Positions 24,201 to 36,296 of a stretch of DNA of 64,000 nucleotides are shown here, one piece after another. The notes under the pieces are model-generated. The model saw only the letters and a list, made by a program, of their open reading frames with translations, ran no database searches and was not told the origin of the DNA. The stretch is taken from positions 132,492 through 196,491 of the forward strand of contig VZSF01001203.1 in NCBI GenBank assembly GCA_013398295.1, written 5' to 3'. The position numbers and the translations under genes were made by a program. The stretch is from Chionis minor (taxonomy: Eukaryota; Chordata; Aves; Charadriiformes; Chionididae). Numbering within the stretch: position 1 is the first letter of the stretch; every line of letters starts with the position of its first letter.

Positions 24201-26406
24201 CAGCATGGGAACATCCTGGTCCAAGGGGTGCCTACAGAGAGGTTTTCCCAGAGAGATGTGCTGGATGGTGCTGTGGTATATGCTCACACTGGTGGTGAAA
24301 TAGGCCTTCTGCCCAAAGAAGATAGCTTTAACCTTACCTTGTCTGACCTGTCTGAGGAGTGGAGCGTCAGGGGCAATGTTGTTCAGGGAGTTTCAGTCTT
24401 GGTGACCATTCTTCCTGTTGACAGTCAAGCCCCAGAGATTTTTGTGGGGGAGCAGTTCATGGTCCCAGAAGGTGACAGACGGGTCATTACTTCTGCTCAC
24501 CTCAGGGCTGAAGATGTGGATACTCCTAATGATGATATACTCTGCACCATTGTTGCTCAGCCCACATCTGGGTACGTAGAGAACATCTCTCCAGCCCCAG
24601 GATCTGAAAAGTCCAGAGCAGGTGTAGCTATAAGTGCTTTTACCTTGAAAGACCTCCGTCAAGGGCATATTTTTTACGTACAAAGTATACATAAGGGTGT
24701 GGAGCCTGTTGAAGACAGATTTGCTTTCCGCTGTTCTGATGGCATTAACTTTTCCCAAAGGCACTTTTTCCCCATTGTCATTATGCCGATCAACGATGAA
24801 GAGCCTGAAGTCTTTATACGAGAGTTTGTTGTGATGGAAGGCATGAGCCTGGTTATTGATACCCCTATCCTCAACGCAGCTGATGCAGACATCCCTGCTG
24901 ATGAGTTAGTGTTCACAATCACCAAACTTCCCAGGCATGGCCACATTGTGAACCAGCTGGTCAATGGAACTGTCTTAGTGGAGAGCTTCACCTTGGATCA
25001 GATAACAGAGAGCTCCAACATACTCTACGAACACGATGACTCTGAGACAAAGGAGGACAGTTTTGAGGTGAAACTCACAGACGGTAAACATACCATTAGG
25101 AAAATGGTATTCATCATGGTTATTCCTGTAGACGATGAGACACCCAGAATGGCCATCAACGATGGTTTGGAGATTGAAATAGGGGAAACTAGAACTATTC
25201 ATAACAGAATATTGAAGGCTACTGACCTAGATTCTGAAGACAAAACCTTGACATACATTATAAGATATGGTCCAGGACAAGGCCTCTTGCAGAGAATAAA
25301 GCCTTCAGGTGGAGTTGAGAATATTACCCTGGGGATGAACTTCACCCAGGATGAAGTGGATAGAAACTTAATTCGATACATGCATATTGGCCAAGAAGGA
25401 GTTCGTGATCTTATCAAGTTTGATGTGACAGATGGAATAAATCCTCTCATTGACCGCTACTTTTATGTGACAATAGGTAGCATTGATATTGTCTTCCCAG
25501 ATGTCATCAGCAAAGGAGTTTCTTTGAAGGAAGGAGGGAAGGTAACCCTTACTACAGATTTGCTTAGCACCAGTGACCTGAATAGTCCAGATGAGAACTT
25601 AGTTTTCACTATTACCAGAGCACCTGTTCGTGGTCATCTTGAATGCACAGATCAGCCTGGGGTACCCATCTCCACTTTTACTCAACTCCTGTTAGCAGGC
25701 AATAAAGTCTATTATATTCACACTTCAGAAGATGAGGTGAAAATGGACAGCTTTGAGTTTGAGGTGACTGATGGCTATAACCCTGTATTTCGTACTTTCA
25801 GAATTTCTATCAGTGATGTGGACAATAAGAAACCTGTTGTCACAATCCATAACCTGGTGGTGAGTGAGAATGAATACAAACTGATAACCCCATTTGAACT
25901 GACCGCGGAAGACAGAGATACACCCGATGCATTGCTAAAATTTATCCTCACTCAACTACCAGTTCACGGTCAGATCATGTTCAATAACTCCAAACCAGTC
26001 ACCACCTTCACTAAACAAGATCTAAATGAAAATCTAATCAGCTACAAACACGATGGCACAGAATCAGTTGAGGACAGCTTCTCTTTCACTGTTACGGATG
26101 GCACTCATACTGATTTCTATGTCTTCCCCAACACTGTGTTTGAAACAAGGAAACCTCAAACTATGAAGATTCGAATAATGGCTGTGGACAACAGTGTTCC
26201 TCAAATTGTAATAAATAAGGGTGCTCAGACTCTCCGTATTCTAGCCACAGGTCACATCGGGTTTCTGATTACCAGCAAGGTGCTCAAAGTGGAAGACAGG
26301 GACAGTTTACATGCTACTCTCAAGATAAGAATCACAGAGGGTCCGCGCCATGGCTTCCTGATTCACCTGGGGAAAGGCAACCATAGCATCAGCCAGTTCA
26401 CCCAAG
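21252..26406 (+). CDS. FREM2: FREM2 exon 1, coding, partial at the 5' end
   Basis: This is the giant first coding exon of FRAS1-related extracellular matrix protein 2, a basement-membrane protein that works with FRAS1 and FREM1 at epithelial-mesenchymal junctions. 1718 complete codons are visible without a break, then one base of a split codon. The visible start is a hydrophobic, Leu-rich signal-peptide core preceded by Arg residues (21261-21317); the ATG lies in the gap. Diagnostic stretches shared with human FREM2 include [35 protein letters not shown] and SDGINFS. CSPG repeats begin at about 22180, 22520, 22885, 23330, 23730, 24065, 24440, 24810, 25150, 25500, 25840 and 26200, the last being completed downstream. 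N-glycosylation sequons recur (NITS, NLTL, NFSQ, NGTV, NITL, NFTQ, NHSI). The exon ends at 'cccaag|gtatta', a phase 1 donor matched by exon 2. The frame also stays open past this donor to 26594. Identity is very secure; the 5' boundary is set by the gap. Confidence 0.97.
21889..21962 (+). repeat. In-frame GC-rich low-complexity insert coding Ala/Gly
   Basis: A GGC/GCG triplet tract encodes [19 protein letters not shown], between the segment corresponding to human 'LPRYGELLHYP' and the conserved 'DC' that follows. As I recall the human protein, the matching loop is Gly-rich and much less Ala-rich, so this looks like a lineage-specific triplet expansion in a surface loop before the first CSPG repeat. 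Confidence 0.75.
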
Positions 26407-29400
26407 GTATTACAATACTCCATGCTTTCTTGAGATCACTGGAAATATTCTTGTTCATGCTAAACTCTGTAATCATTGATCAGAGAAACTTTCTGACAGC
26501 GAGCTTATTTATAATGTCTTTATATTTTTTAGTTCAGTTTGTTGTTTATTGCATCTGTGACAGCTTTAAACAGGAAAGGGGGTCTACTGGATAAACACCG
26601 AATAAAGGAGTATCTTTGCTTTGGAGAGCTTACAGTCCACATAACTGTGATTTGGACTTTCTATCAGTGATAGAAATTTGGATAACAGATTTGGGCTGCA
26701 TGTGGTTCCAAATCTTTAGAGGCTGAGTGCTGCCTTTGGACAGTTTTATTTAGAAAATGCTGCGGGAGTGGCCAAGCTGTTATTAACTAATGGTCATACC
26801 ATGGCTAGGGTATCAGTTGCTATACAGTCTGAGTACGCTTAACTGTAAAAGCAAAATCATTTCCCAAACACGGGGAAATAATATATTATGAGTGCATTTG
26901 TTGCCTTAATTACACAAATCTTAACCACAAAGTGTTTGTGGTAAATTCAAAGGTAATGTAAATATTTTAAAATTATGTCAGTGGTACTTACTTTTTACAT
27001 GGAACTAAAATACTTGATGGTATAAATAGGATGAAAACCATATGTGCCGTATGTTCTGAAATAAAGCCTCAACACAAGGCTATGAAGTAACTAATTGAAA
27101 GGGAAGCATTAGCTGTTCTCCGGAGAATTTTCCACGTTACTTTGCAATGAGTTAATAGCTGGTTAATTAAAAATGAAATGAGGTTTCTTGGAGCCTCCTG
27201 CAGCTGTAGAGTGAGCAGACAGCACAATTCCATGGACACTCAAAGTTAAGGGGGCCCAGACAAGCTGGGTTGTGGAGGTGGTAAGGCTAGAGATGAACGC
27301 TTGTAGTGGACTCTATTTCATTTCACAGAGCCCACACTGGTAACTGTCCCATGTTAGAGTCTGGGCTCTAGTGATGTTCTTGGCAAATATACCAGATCTT
27401 GCAAACAGGCCTGATGAACTTCTGAATGGCTGGGGTGCCCTAAGTTTTGCAGTGTTAGCACAAAAAAAAGAGGATGAGGAGGGACCAAACCATGTCTAAG
27501 GTTTGGGAACCACCATATCTCCTTAAATGTAAGGCTTCAGTAGTGAACTGCCAGTAGTATTAAGTGTATGGTTGTCAGAATAAGTGAGAAACAGAAGAGA
27601 ATGGGAGTGAGCAAATAAGCAGATTACCACTGTTATAGTGGGTTTTCCTTTACTTTGGAGAATGTAGAATTACGAAGTGGATGTTCCTTGAAAGCAGACC
27701 ACTGCATAGCACAGTGATACCCTTTTTTTTCGAGAAGTGGAGGCACACAGGATAGGTACATATTCCATTCCCTTTTGTGCCATGTGGCCAGGTGTACATT
27801 TGTCAGATGACAAAAATGCAGTTGTTACTTGGCTTGGCAATAATATAGCTTGGTTGATGTCTCAGCATTCCATATAGCCTCTTGAGGCCAAAGATACCTA
27901 CATGCCTACTCCAGCCAAATACATAGCACCTTTCAGCATTCACCCCTGATAATGCTTTTTATCTTCTTTTTCAGGCAAGTGTTTTCAGAGAGATGAGTGA
28001 ATGATGTTGCGAGGTGCATTTGTTTCTCAAAGAATACATATTAATATATGTAACCTTTAACAACTACATCAGTTTTGCAGAATTTTAAATGGGAAGTCAG
28101 TGCTCTGATCTAGTGGAGATAATTTTTTTTTTTTTAATGGAAAATTACATTGGATGGATTTCAAAATTACATTGGAGAATTCCAGTATCACATTAATATT
28201 TAGCAGGCACTGTAGTTATACAGTAATTAATTGTGCTTACAACTAGGCAAGTTTTAATATAAGTAGCATAACCTAATCAACTGTGGAAGGGAAGTGTAGA
28301 ATTGCTCAAGTAACTCTGAACATATTCTTAATGAACAGAAAAGGGGTCATTCCCTGCAATTCTTTTGACAAAATTAAGAGATTTGGATGACAAGTGGCTT
28401 TTTTTGATGAGGTGGTCCTGGTCCTGCAAACACTGGCTCAAGTGCTTTTCCTTATATACGTTGGAACCATGGGTTTTGATAAGGCTACCCACAGGGCCAG
28501 AGCTGAGTACTTGCATAAGTGTTTGCAGGATGAAAGAGTTATTTTCTCCACTGGCATGAAGAGGTATTTGTTTGCGTCCTCTTTACAGCCCCATGAATTT
28601 TTGATCTTTAACTTTCAAACATTTATGGAAGAGATTCTTCAGTGACATATATTTGCTGATAAGGTTCTTAACTTGTTTGCCCTAGAAGATATCTGGCAAC
28701 TTTTGGAAGTGAGGATTTTGAGGAGCTCTAACAGAAGTGCTTTTTGGCTTCTTTTTACTAATGCATATGCCCCAACCTGGGAGGAGAGCTTTGGTGATAC
28801 TTGAGCTCCACTTCAATGCTATTAATTTCTAACACTCTCTCTTAAAAAAAAAATCCAATGTGAACAGCAGTCTTTCAACGAAAGTGACAAAAATTAGTTT
28901 TTATGTATTGTATGTTTCTCATCACTCAAAGAAACCAGAAACCACAACATTAATAAATCTTTGTTTACCTTTTACATACTTTCTTTATTGCAATTGATAA
29001 TTTGAAATTCTGCATTGAATTTTTTCTTACTTAAGCCTTGTCTGTCTACTTTAATTGCATCTGTTTGGATTCTTAAAGCGGTCAGTCACTGTAAGTGTTT
29101 GAGCACTATTTATGACACTTCATGTAGATTGCATGGCATACCCTTTGAAAACATGCTGATAGGAAGGATGGTCTGGTGGAGAGGGTATTTTTGTAAGGGA
29201 CTAAACTGATTGAGCTCTCTCTACTGCAGAACGTGTAGAGGTATCATATCCTAGAGGCAGACCACATGCCAAAAGTAATCCAGTTCTAGAGGTGGTGGGG
29301 CCATATGGACTAATTTGTCTTGCCTCTTGAATGGAGGGTAGAAATGCAGAAAATACCTTGGGTTTTTGTCCCATTTCAGCCACCGATTTTTCTGTGACCT

Positions 29401-29743
29401 CTACAGTACTTCTCAGGATGAAGAATGACAGAATCAATATCTTAGTAGAGATACACCTCTGTTTAAGAAAATGCACCACTAGAAATATGAAATAATTCTG
29501 ACTTCTGAGCCTTCAGCTGTTTTTGTGAATACATCTTAATAGAAAGAGGGCACTGGGGACGGGGCAAGTTAAGGGAGGGAGACTGAATGGTGTCTGTAAA
29601 ACTTCAGTGCTGTTAATACTGAAATTGCTGAGCTCTGCTGGAGAACCTTGACCTCTCTCTGTTGAAGCTAAACTATTTAATACATGTCAAGTTTCTCACC
29701 TTCATCATTTAAAATGAAATCTATTTTTCCTGACTCTTTCCAG
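26407..29743 (+). other. FREM2: FREM2 intron 1
   Basis: A 3337-base intron bounded by 'caag|gtatta' and 'tgactctttccag|ct'. It is AT-rich. I recognise no mobile element, RNA gene or independent gene in it. The first 188 bases continue the exon 1 reading frame to TAA at 26592-26594, and AATAAA follows at 26601-26606. Confidence 0.93.
26601..26606 (+). terminator. Candidate intronic polyadenylation signal AATAAA
   Basis: A canonical hexamer lies six bases after the in-frame stop reached by reading exon 1 through its donor. A T/G-rich stretch ('tatctttgctttgg') follows at about 26611-26624, which could serve as a downstream element. AATAAA is frequent by chance in AT-rich introns, so use of this site is only a hypothesis. 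Confidence 0.3.
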
Positions 29744-29833
29744 CTGATATTGATGATATGAAGATATGCTATGTTTTACGAGGGGGTGACAATGCCACCA
29801 GTGACATTTTTCATTTCATGGTTGAAGATGGCG
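29744..29833 (+). CDS. FREM2: FREM2 exon 2
   Basis: This 90-base exon continues the twelfth CSPG repeat. It follows a pyrimidine-rich acceptor 'ctatttttcctgactctttccag' and ends at 'gatggcg|gtgagta', a strong donor. The last base of exon 1 (g) plus 'ct' gives Ala, and the peptide runs from [20 protein letters not shown] to FHFMVEDGG. Human FREM2 has almost the same residues here, with the same NATS glycosylation sequon. The exon begins and ends in phase 1, so skipping it would keep the frame while removing 30 residues. Reading past its donor meets a stop after four codons, so read-through here is unlikely to be productive. Confidence 0.96.
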
Positions 29834-32800
29834 GTGAGTACTCATAATATGTTTGCTTTTGTTCTTGAAAGTGAACGAGTTGAAATGTACTTTGGGAGTT
29901 TAAGAACATTGATTTTAATTGAGGGAAGTCCATGCAGCCTCCTGGAATATGATTTTTGTTGTGACTTTCCCATATTGTGGACTATTTCTGGTGATTACAA
30001 AGAGAGATGTTGATATGGTAATTGCATCTAATGAAAAAACACTACCCTAGCAAGAAAGTGAAATTCTCTAAATCTACTCTGATACCTGGGCTTTCTGTAG
30101 TTTTGCCTTTGTATTCCCTGTTCAGGCTCTTTACACATAAATTATCATAAGCCTTTTATCTTGAGAAACATTCTAAATTTTGAATTACAGTTATGGTTGC
30201 CCACCTCTTTAAAGGTTCCAGCTACAAGACTATTTATACAGATGCCTTGTCTCTGATGTACATGTTGCATAGAGTTCAAGTTCTGATTCTACCTACTTAA
30301 CAGAATCCTCAATGGCTTGTCAAAGATCTTTGTTGGGTTACTGATATGAATTCTCCTAGTTAATATGATTTTGTAGGATTGTGGAGGATGCAAAAGGAAA
30401 GAAGAAAAACAAATTGAGAATACTGGCATATACTTGCTTGAGGAAAAAAAAATGTAGTTGGTTTTGGGTTTTTTTTTTTAAATGAACAAAGAACAGTTTA
30501 AGGGGTAAACAAAAAACATTGACAGGCCTTTTTTTTCCTGTCCAAAGGTCTGTACTTAATGTGGATATTTCTAAATGTAGATATTGCTGTGTGTGGTAAC
30601 AGGTGGCTAGATTATGTTACTTTAATATCTTTTTTAATATGTGATATATAGCTCTATGAGTAATTGGCAATGAATTTTATTAGTTGATTTAATAATATAC
30701 TTCTTTGAAAAAATGCTTCTAGTTAGATTATTTTCAGCTCATGTGTACTCAGCTTGTGTTACTGCTTCACAAGAAGCACAGCCAATTAATGGTATTAAGA
30801 TCAGTGAACAGGGATTTGTCCTGTCTGTCACAGATTGAACAGTTTTGTCACCATCTATCATTGCTGGCAGTGGGATATTAAAGCATGTTCTCCTGTTCAT
30901 TGTGCTGGACAAGCACAGAAGAGACAGTACCTCTAGCGACTTTTGAAAATGTCTTTGCAAATCTTTGCTACATCAGAGAACAAGTAGTGAGTTAAGAATT
31001 TGTAACACTTGACTTATTTTCCTTAAATCTTTTCTTTTAAGTGAAATATAGGTTAGAGAAATTTAAAGCTAAGTAAAGACAATGGAACACGGGGTATTTT
31101 CTGAGTAATAGCATAATTTTCTTACAACAGGTGTCACCACATGGTGACATTGTTCATGATTTTCAAGTTGTTCTGGCAGGTTAACAAATACTCAGTTCTG
31201 AGACGTTTCAAGGCTTCATGGAACGGGAGTAATTGCAGCTGAAGAAAGTTTACTCTCAGCAAACTGAATAACATCAGTTCTTAAAACTGAGTTGTTCCTT
31301 GAGAATCCAACATTTGTGAGACTTCTCTCCGTGTTAGTTGGGCACTTTTCAGTGGCAAAAGTGTAGTTAAAGGAAATTGCACTTAAAATATTCTGACTCT
31401 ATACCAAGAATTTTTCTTTCATTGGAAAGCTGACCTGCCACATCTGCTTCTACTTGGCAGAGTTGTAACAGCCTGTCAATTGTAACAGCATGCTTTTTTT
31501 CATAATACAAAGAATCATTATGATAACAAGGTGCTTGCTGAGTTCTTAGAGGCTTTGGAACTTGTGACAACGTTATCATCTTGCAGACTACTTAGCTAGA
31601 TGGTTAAGATGGTCTTTGCCTTCCTGAGGCTATTTGTTGACACAGTGAAAAATGAGCTGTGTTGCATGTCAGAATACTTCTGATTTTCTGCTTGACTGAA
31701 GATGGTAAAACTGTATTTAAAAGAGATTGGGTTGGGATCAAAACATTAATATTTGTCTGTCTAAAATAACTCAAATTTATTAGCAGTGTCTTCAGAATCT
31801 GTCACAGCGGTGAAAAATACAGCCATTTAACCTAGCTATATTTCCACCCTCTTCAGAAAGACATCAAAGCCAGTGTTTTGCAGCTCGGGTATATTTTGGC
31901 AGAATTTCAGTTGTACCAAGACTATTGTTCTAGTGTTTTTGATTTTAAGCCAGATCATTCTAGTAGACTAAATGCAAGATCTGAGTGAAAGACTACCAAC
32001 ATCCGCAGTAGAATGACATGCCTCAGACTTCTGTCTCCTGTATAAGGAATTTTGCAGTAGTAACAAGTTTGTGGTGGCTACCACACAGTGCCTAATGCTG
32101 TAAATTAAAGAAGAGGGACTTCACTTAAGCTGAATTGTGCTGTACTCCATAAGTAATCCAGTTGAAATCAGAAGGGGTTTCCAAATGTGATTGATGAACT
32201 AGTATTTGTTCATATTATTCAGCTAATGTTATTTTGAATAAGTAAAAAAACATAAGGCACATCTTGTGAGGTAAGTATTTTATATCTTCCAGTCTTCTCA
32301 TGCCTCAGTGAGGGGAACCTACAACACTAATGCCTGCTGTCTTCAAATAACATGAATTAGAAAGTTGATTTTGCCCCATACCTCTAGTGTTGCCTGTAAA
32401 ATACTCTTGTGTGTGTCTTGGAATATTTGTTCATAGTCTGTGAACTGCAAATAGGAGAAGAAGAGCATGACTTTCTCTAGCTCCATCTTTCAATGGTTGA
32501 TCTGCCCCACTGTGACTTCATCAAACAAAAGCAGAAGCTCTTTTGTCAGTTTCTTAAATGATGATAGTCTGGGGGCCGAGTCTGTTATCTCAGGCAACTG
32601 CATGGAGGCCAAGTATAAGAAGTCATCATACTGCCTTGGTGTGAATTTTGTTGTTCATCTGGAATTTTGTTTATTTTCTTGTGGCTAGCATTTGTGGTAA
32701 GCAAGTTAAGGCAACAGCAGACTAGGTGGTAAGTGAGGGGAAAAGAACCAAGTCAGCACTCTGCTGGCTCTTGACCTCTTGCCTGCTCTGTTTCTTCCAG

Positions 32801-35008
32801 TGGGAGTAAGGTGTACGCCGTGCTACGTACCAAATTGTGATGTATGGTCTGAAAGCATGAAATATAGTATTGGGACAAACTTCACTTGCTGACTAAAGGG
32901 GAAACCCGCAGTCTAGGGATTATGGGTGGCTGTCTCGCGATAACTTTCCAAGTATAATTAAAGAGAACAGAAATCTGCTCAATATGAAGAGAAAGGAAGG
33001 ACATATAAGAATAAAAGGAAAGAAAGCCCTTAGGACTGTAATTCACAAGCGAAAGCGTAGGCCTGCTGTATTCAGACCAAAATTAGATGTTTCACCAGAA
33101 AAAAAATGGTTGAGGTTTTAAACTCTGAAAGAGTCTTATTGTTGGCATCAATTACCTGCATATATGTGGCTATAGTGCTTTTCTGGCTTTAAAGGGCATG
33201 TTTCATAAGAGTAATTAAAAAGTGAAATAAATTGAACACAATTTGGCTATTTATCAGCGCTAGTATTTTTAAAGGTGGAAGCGGTTTTAACTCTTCATGC
33301 TTAGGGATTTAGCCTCAGGATGATCTGCTATAAAGTGGATGAGCCCTTGCATTTCTCTTATACTTAGAACAAGAAGATACTGTAGGATATTGGATGCTGT
33401 GGAGTTAGCAGTGTGACATTTTGAAAGAAACTACTGTAGTTAATATCAAGAATTTGCTTTCTGTTTTGGTTTGAATTTTGATCTTAAGATGATCATGTTG
33501 ATGGAGATCTCTTGATACTGAGTGTTATGAGTCCATTCTAGCAAAACCTTGAAGAAAGTATGGAATTTCGTTTTTCACAAAGGTTGCAAAATAATCTCAG
33601 TTGAATCTCCTTAAAAGTGGCCTCCACATTCCATTTCAAGGTGGAGAAAAAACTCTTCTTAGCAAGTGCAAGCCTGTGACAGTGGTGAACCCTGATTCAG
33701 TGATTAGTAAAGGCACCAATACTACCAGAAGGCAGGGAAAACAGGACTTTTTTTTCCTGGCGGGGGGTGAGGGAGTGGGGAAAAAAACCCTGAAATCTAG
33801 ACTGATAGTGGAACTCCTGGATGTATTTGCAGTATGTAAATTTGCACACTATTAAGAGACTCACTAGATTGAAGAAAAAGATCCAGCTGAAAATGCTTGA
33901 GTATTAATTAGTGAAAAACAGATTCCCAGAGTAACTTAAATCTGTTAGACTTACTGAGAAAGTGCAGTGTCTGAAGCAACTTCGTATTACTGAATGCTCG
34001 GAGAAACTGGATGTGTATGGCACTACCCAGTATATGCACAGAGTTGGTGCTTTAGCTATGCAAACTGGCACTAATCCGTATGGAATGAAAGTTGACACAG
34101 AAATTAGCTCCAACGTATTGAGTTCTTGTGCCTGTTTCAAAAAACTATGCATTACAATTTCACACTACATCCCTTGTGAGTTGTCTGAGGGAGTTTTACT
34201 CCTTACATGAGAAACTAGCACCAAGTTAAAACTTAAGTCCATCATTTACCTTCAATTTATGCCCTCCTTGTTTGTTTTTTTTTTTTTTAATGTCACTGCA
34301 GTAAGTCATAGTAACTGAAAAAGAATATGGATCTAAATGGCCACCTATCCAATCTGTAGAAAATAGTTTCTCATTAAATGTGCAGTTCCAAGTAATGGGA
34401 AACTTGTTGAACTGGTTTAAGGCAAATTTTTGGCCAGATTCTGCTGACTGTGTATAATAAAATAAATACACTCCAAAGCTGGCACTAACCCCAGCTCAGA
34501 CCCCATACCTCCAGAGGCAACGGGTGTTGGGTCTGGGGTCGCAGTACTGCAGCAATGTGCTGAATGTCAGTTGAAGAACAGAGATTCTCTGTAAAGGACT
34601 ATTGCTGTCTTCATTTTTTGCTTCACATGAGAAATAACCTTTATTTTGTTTAAGTGTTATGGATAATTCTGAAATGTTCAAGCTCGGACCATGTAAAGTC
34701 AGTAAAGGAATGTTCATCTCTTCTAAACAGTGGTCTACCCCTAGATATTTTTAAAATATGACCTTATTCTTGATGTTCTTGTTGCTTGGCTAGTGATCTC
34801 ATCACAGTAGTCTGCCTTGCTTGCTCCTCCTCCTACTCTGTCTGTCTTCTGAAGTTTGGGGAACCATCAGCCAGGACTGCAGCATGTATTTTTTGTGGCA
34901 AGAGGCTTGTGCCATGCTAACAATTTTTGCATTATAGAGTCAATTCCATTAAATTTTCCTGTTTTGAGGAAAAAAATGAGATAATGCTGATTTGGGCCTG
35001 GAACAGTT

Positions 35009-35051
35009 AAAAAAAAAAAAAAAAAAAAATTGGGAANAAAAAAAAAAAAAA
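35009..35051. repeat. Poly-A tracts with an ambiguous base
   Basis: A run of 21 A (35009-35029) is followed by 'ttgggaa', one N at 35037, and 14 further A. The N inside a homopolymer is most simply a base-calling or consensus failure. Confidence 0.95.
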
Positions 35052-35758
35052 GATTGTGGAAGGGGGAAGCCCATTCTGTTCAGCCTTAATTTGAACCATA
35101 GTCTGTCCCGCCCTTGCCTAACACCCTTCTCTGCTCAGTGCGTAAGTGGAGTCCTCCAAACTGCTTCTTTAGGGCTGCTAAGTGTATCTTGCAGTACAGT
35201 GCCTCAAGGGTAGAATGATTTCAAAGGGGAAGTAATGACAGATTCTTATGGCTGTTTTAGGAATGCGGGGATCACTAGGGAAGAAAAGAAACAAGATTAT
35301 TAATTCATTTTTTTTTTAATTTCAGGCTCTTTGGTCAGATTTTCTGACTTAAAGCCAAAGCATTGCAAAGCCAAGGCTCACTGAAACTGGTGCTTTACAT
35401 CATTAGCTAAATCTCATTTAAACTTTTCGCTATAGATCTCTAAATGCCTTAACACAGCACTCTATTTTCCTGTACTGACACTTGGTTAAATCACCACTGA
35501 AGCAAGAATCTTTCAAAAACAATTCCCTGAAGTTAGCCTTTAAACCTAATTTCTGGGAAAACTTCATAGACTTTTCCCAAATATGTTTATGCAAGAAATT
35601 ATATTAATTAAAGAAGCACTGTTCTGCTTAGAGAAAGCTTCCATTAAGTTTGTGAAATATAATTATTTAATCTGTCATCCTTCATTTTACAACTAAAAAT
35701 ATATTTTTAGGAATTTCACCATTTTGGTAGGCTTTATTAATTTGTGAGTGAATAATAT

Positions 35759-35780
35759 ACACACACACACACACACACAC
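35759..35780. repeat. (AC)11 microsatellite
   Basis: A perfect dinucleotide run of about eleven AC units flanked by AT-rich sequence. Confidence 0.95.
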
Positions 35781-36230
35781 TCCTGAGTATAATAATTAAA
35801 CTAAACCAGTTGTCAGTGCTGCTTTTCAAAGCCACAACACTGATATGTTTCCCTGGGTGAGCTATAATATAATGTAGGAACAGACATTTTGGACTCAATA
35901 TCTGACAGTTCTTAAAGAAGCAGGCTGATGAAATATCATTGGGAATTACTTGCAACATCCTTGCTTGACCTCACATGTGGCATTTGGGCACACTAGTCTT
36001 GGCAAGAAACACCAACTACATTTATCTCTGGCTTAAAAATTAGGGCATCACATGTTGGCGGTACGTTTGCCATCACTTGCCAAGTACTGTATTGTATTCT
36101 GGTCTGTTGCCAGGCTTGTTGCTGCTGTTTTGATATACTGTAGGTTGGCGCCCAAAGAACTTTCCACATGTCACACTTCTTACTGTAATTATTACCAAGG
36201 GATTTAAATAGTAGTTTGACACTACAGCTT

Positions 36231-36296
36231 ATAAAAAAACCCAACCCAACCCAAAAAAAAAAACCCCAAATCAAAACCAAACAACTCAAACTCAAA
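36231..36296. repeat. A/C-rich low-complexity tract (CCCAA/CCAAA)
   Basis: Units of 'cccaa' pass into poly-A and then 'ccaaa' units; there is no G for about 60 bases. Confidence 0.9.

Noticed and set aside
22198..25450. Many 60-200-codon frames on both strands inside exon 1
   Set aside because: All overlap the continuous FREM2 frame and have no independent support.
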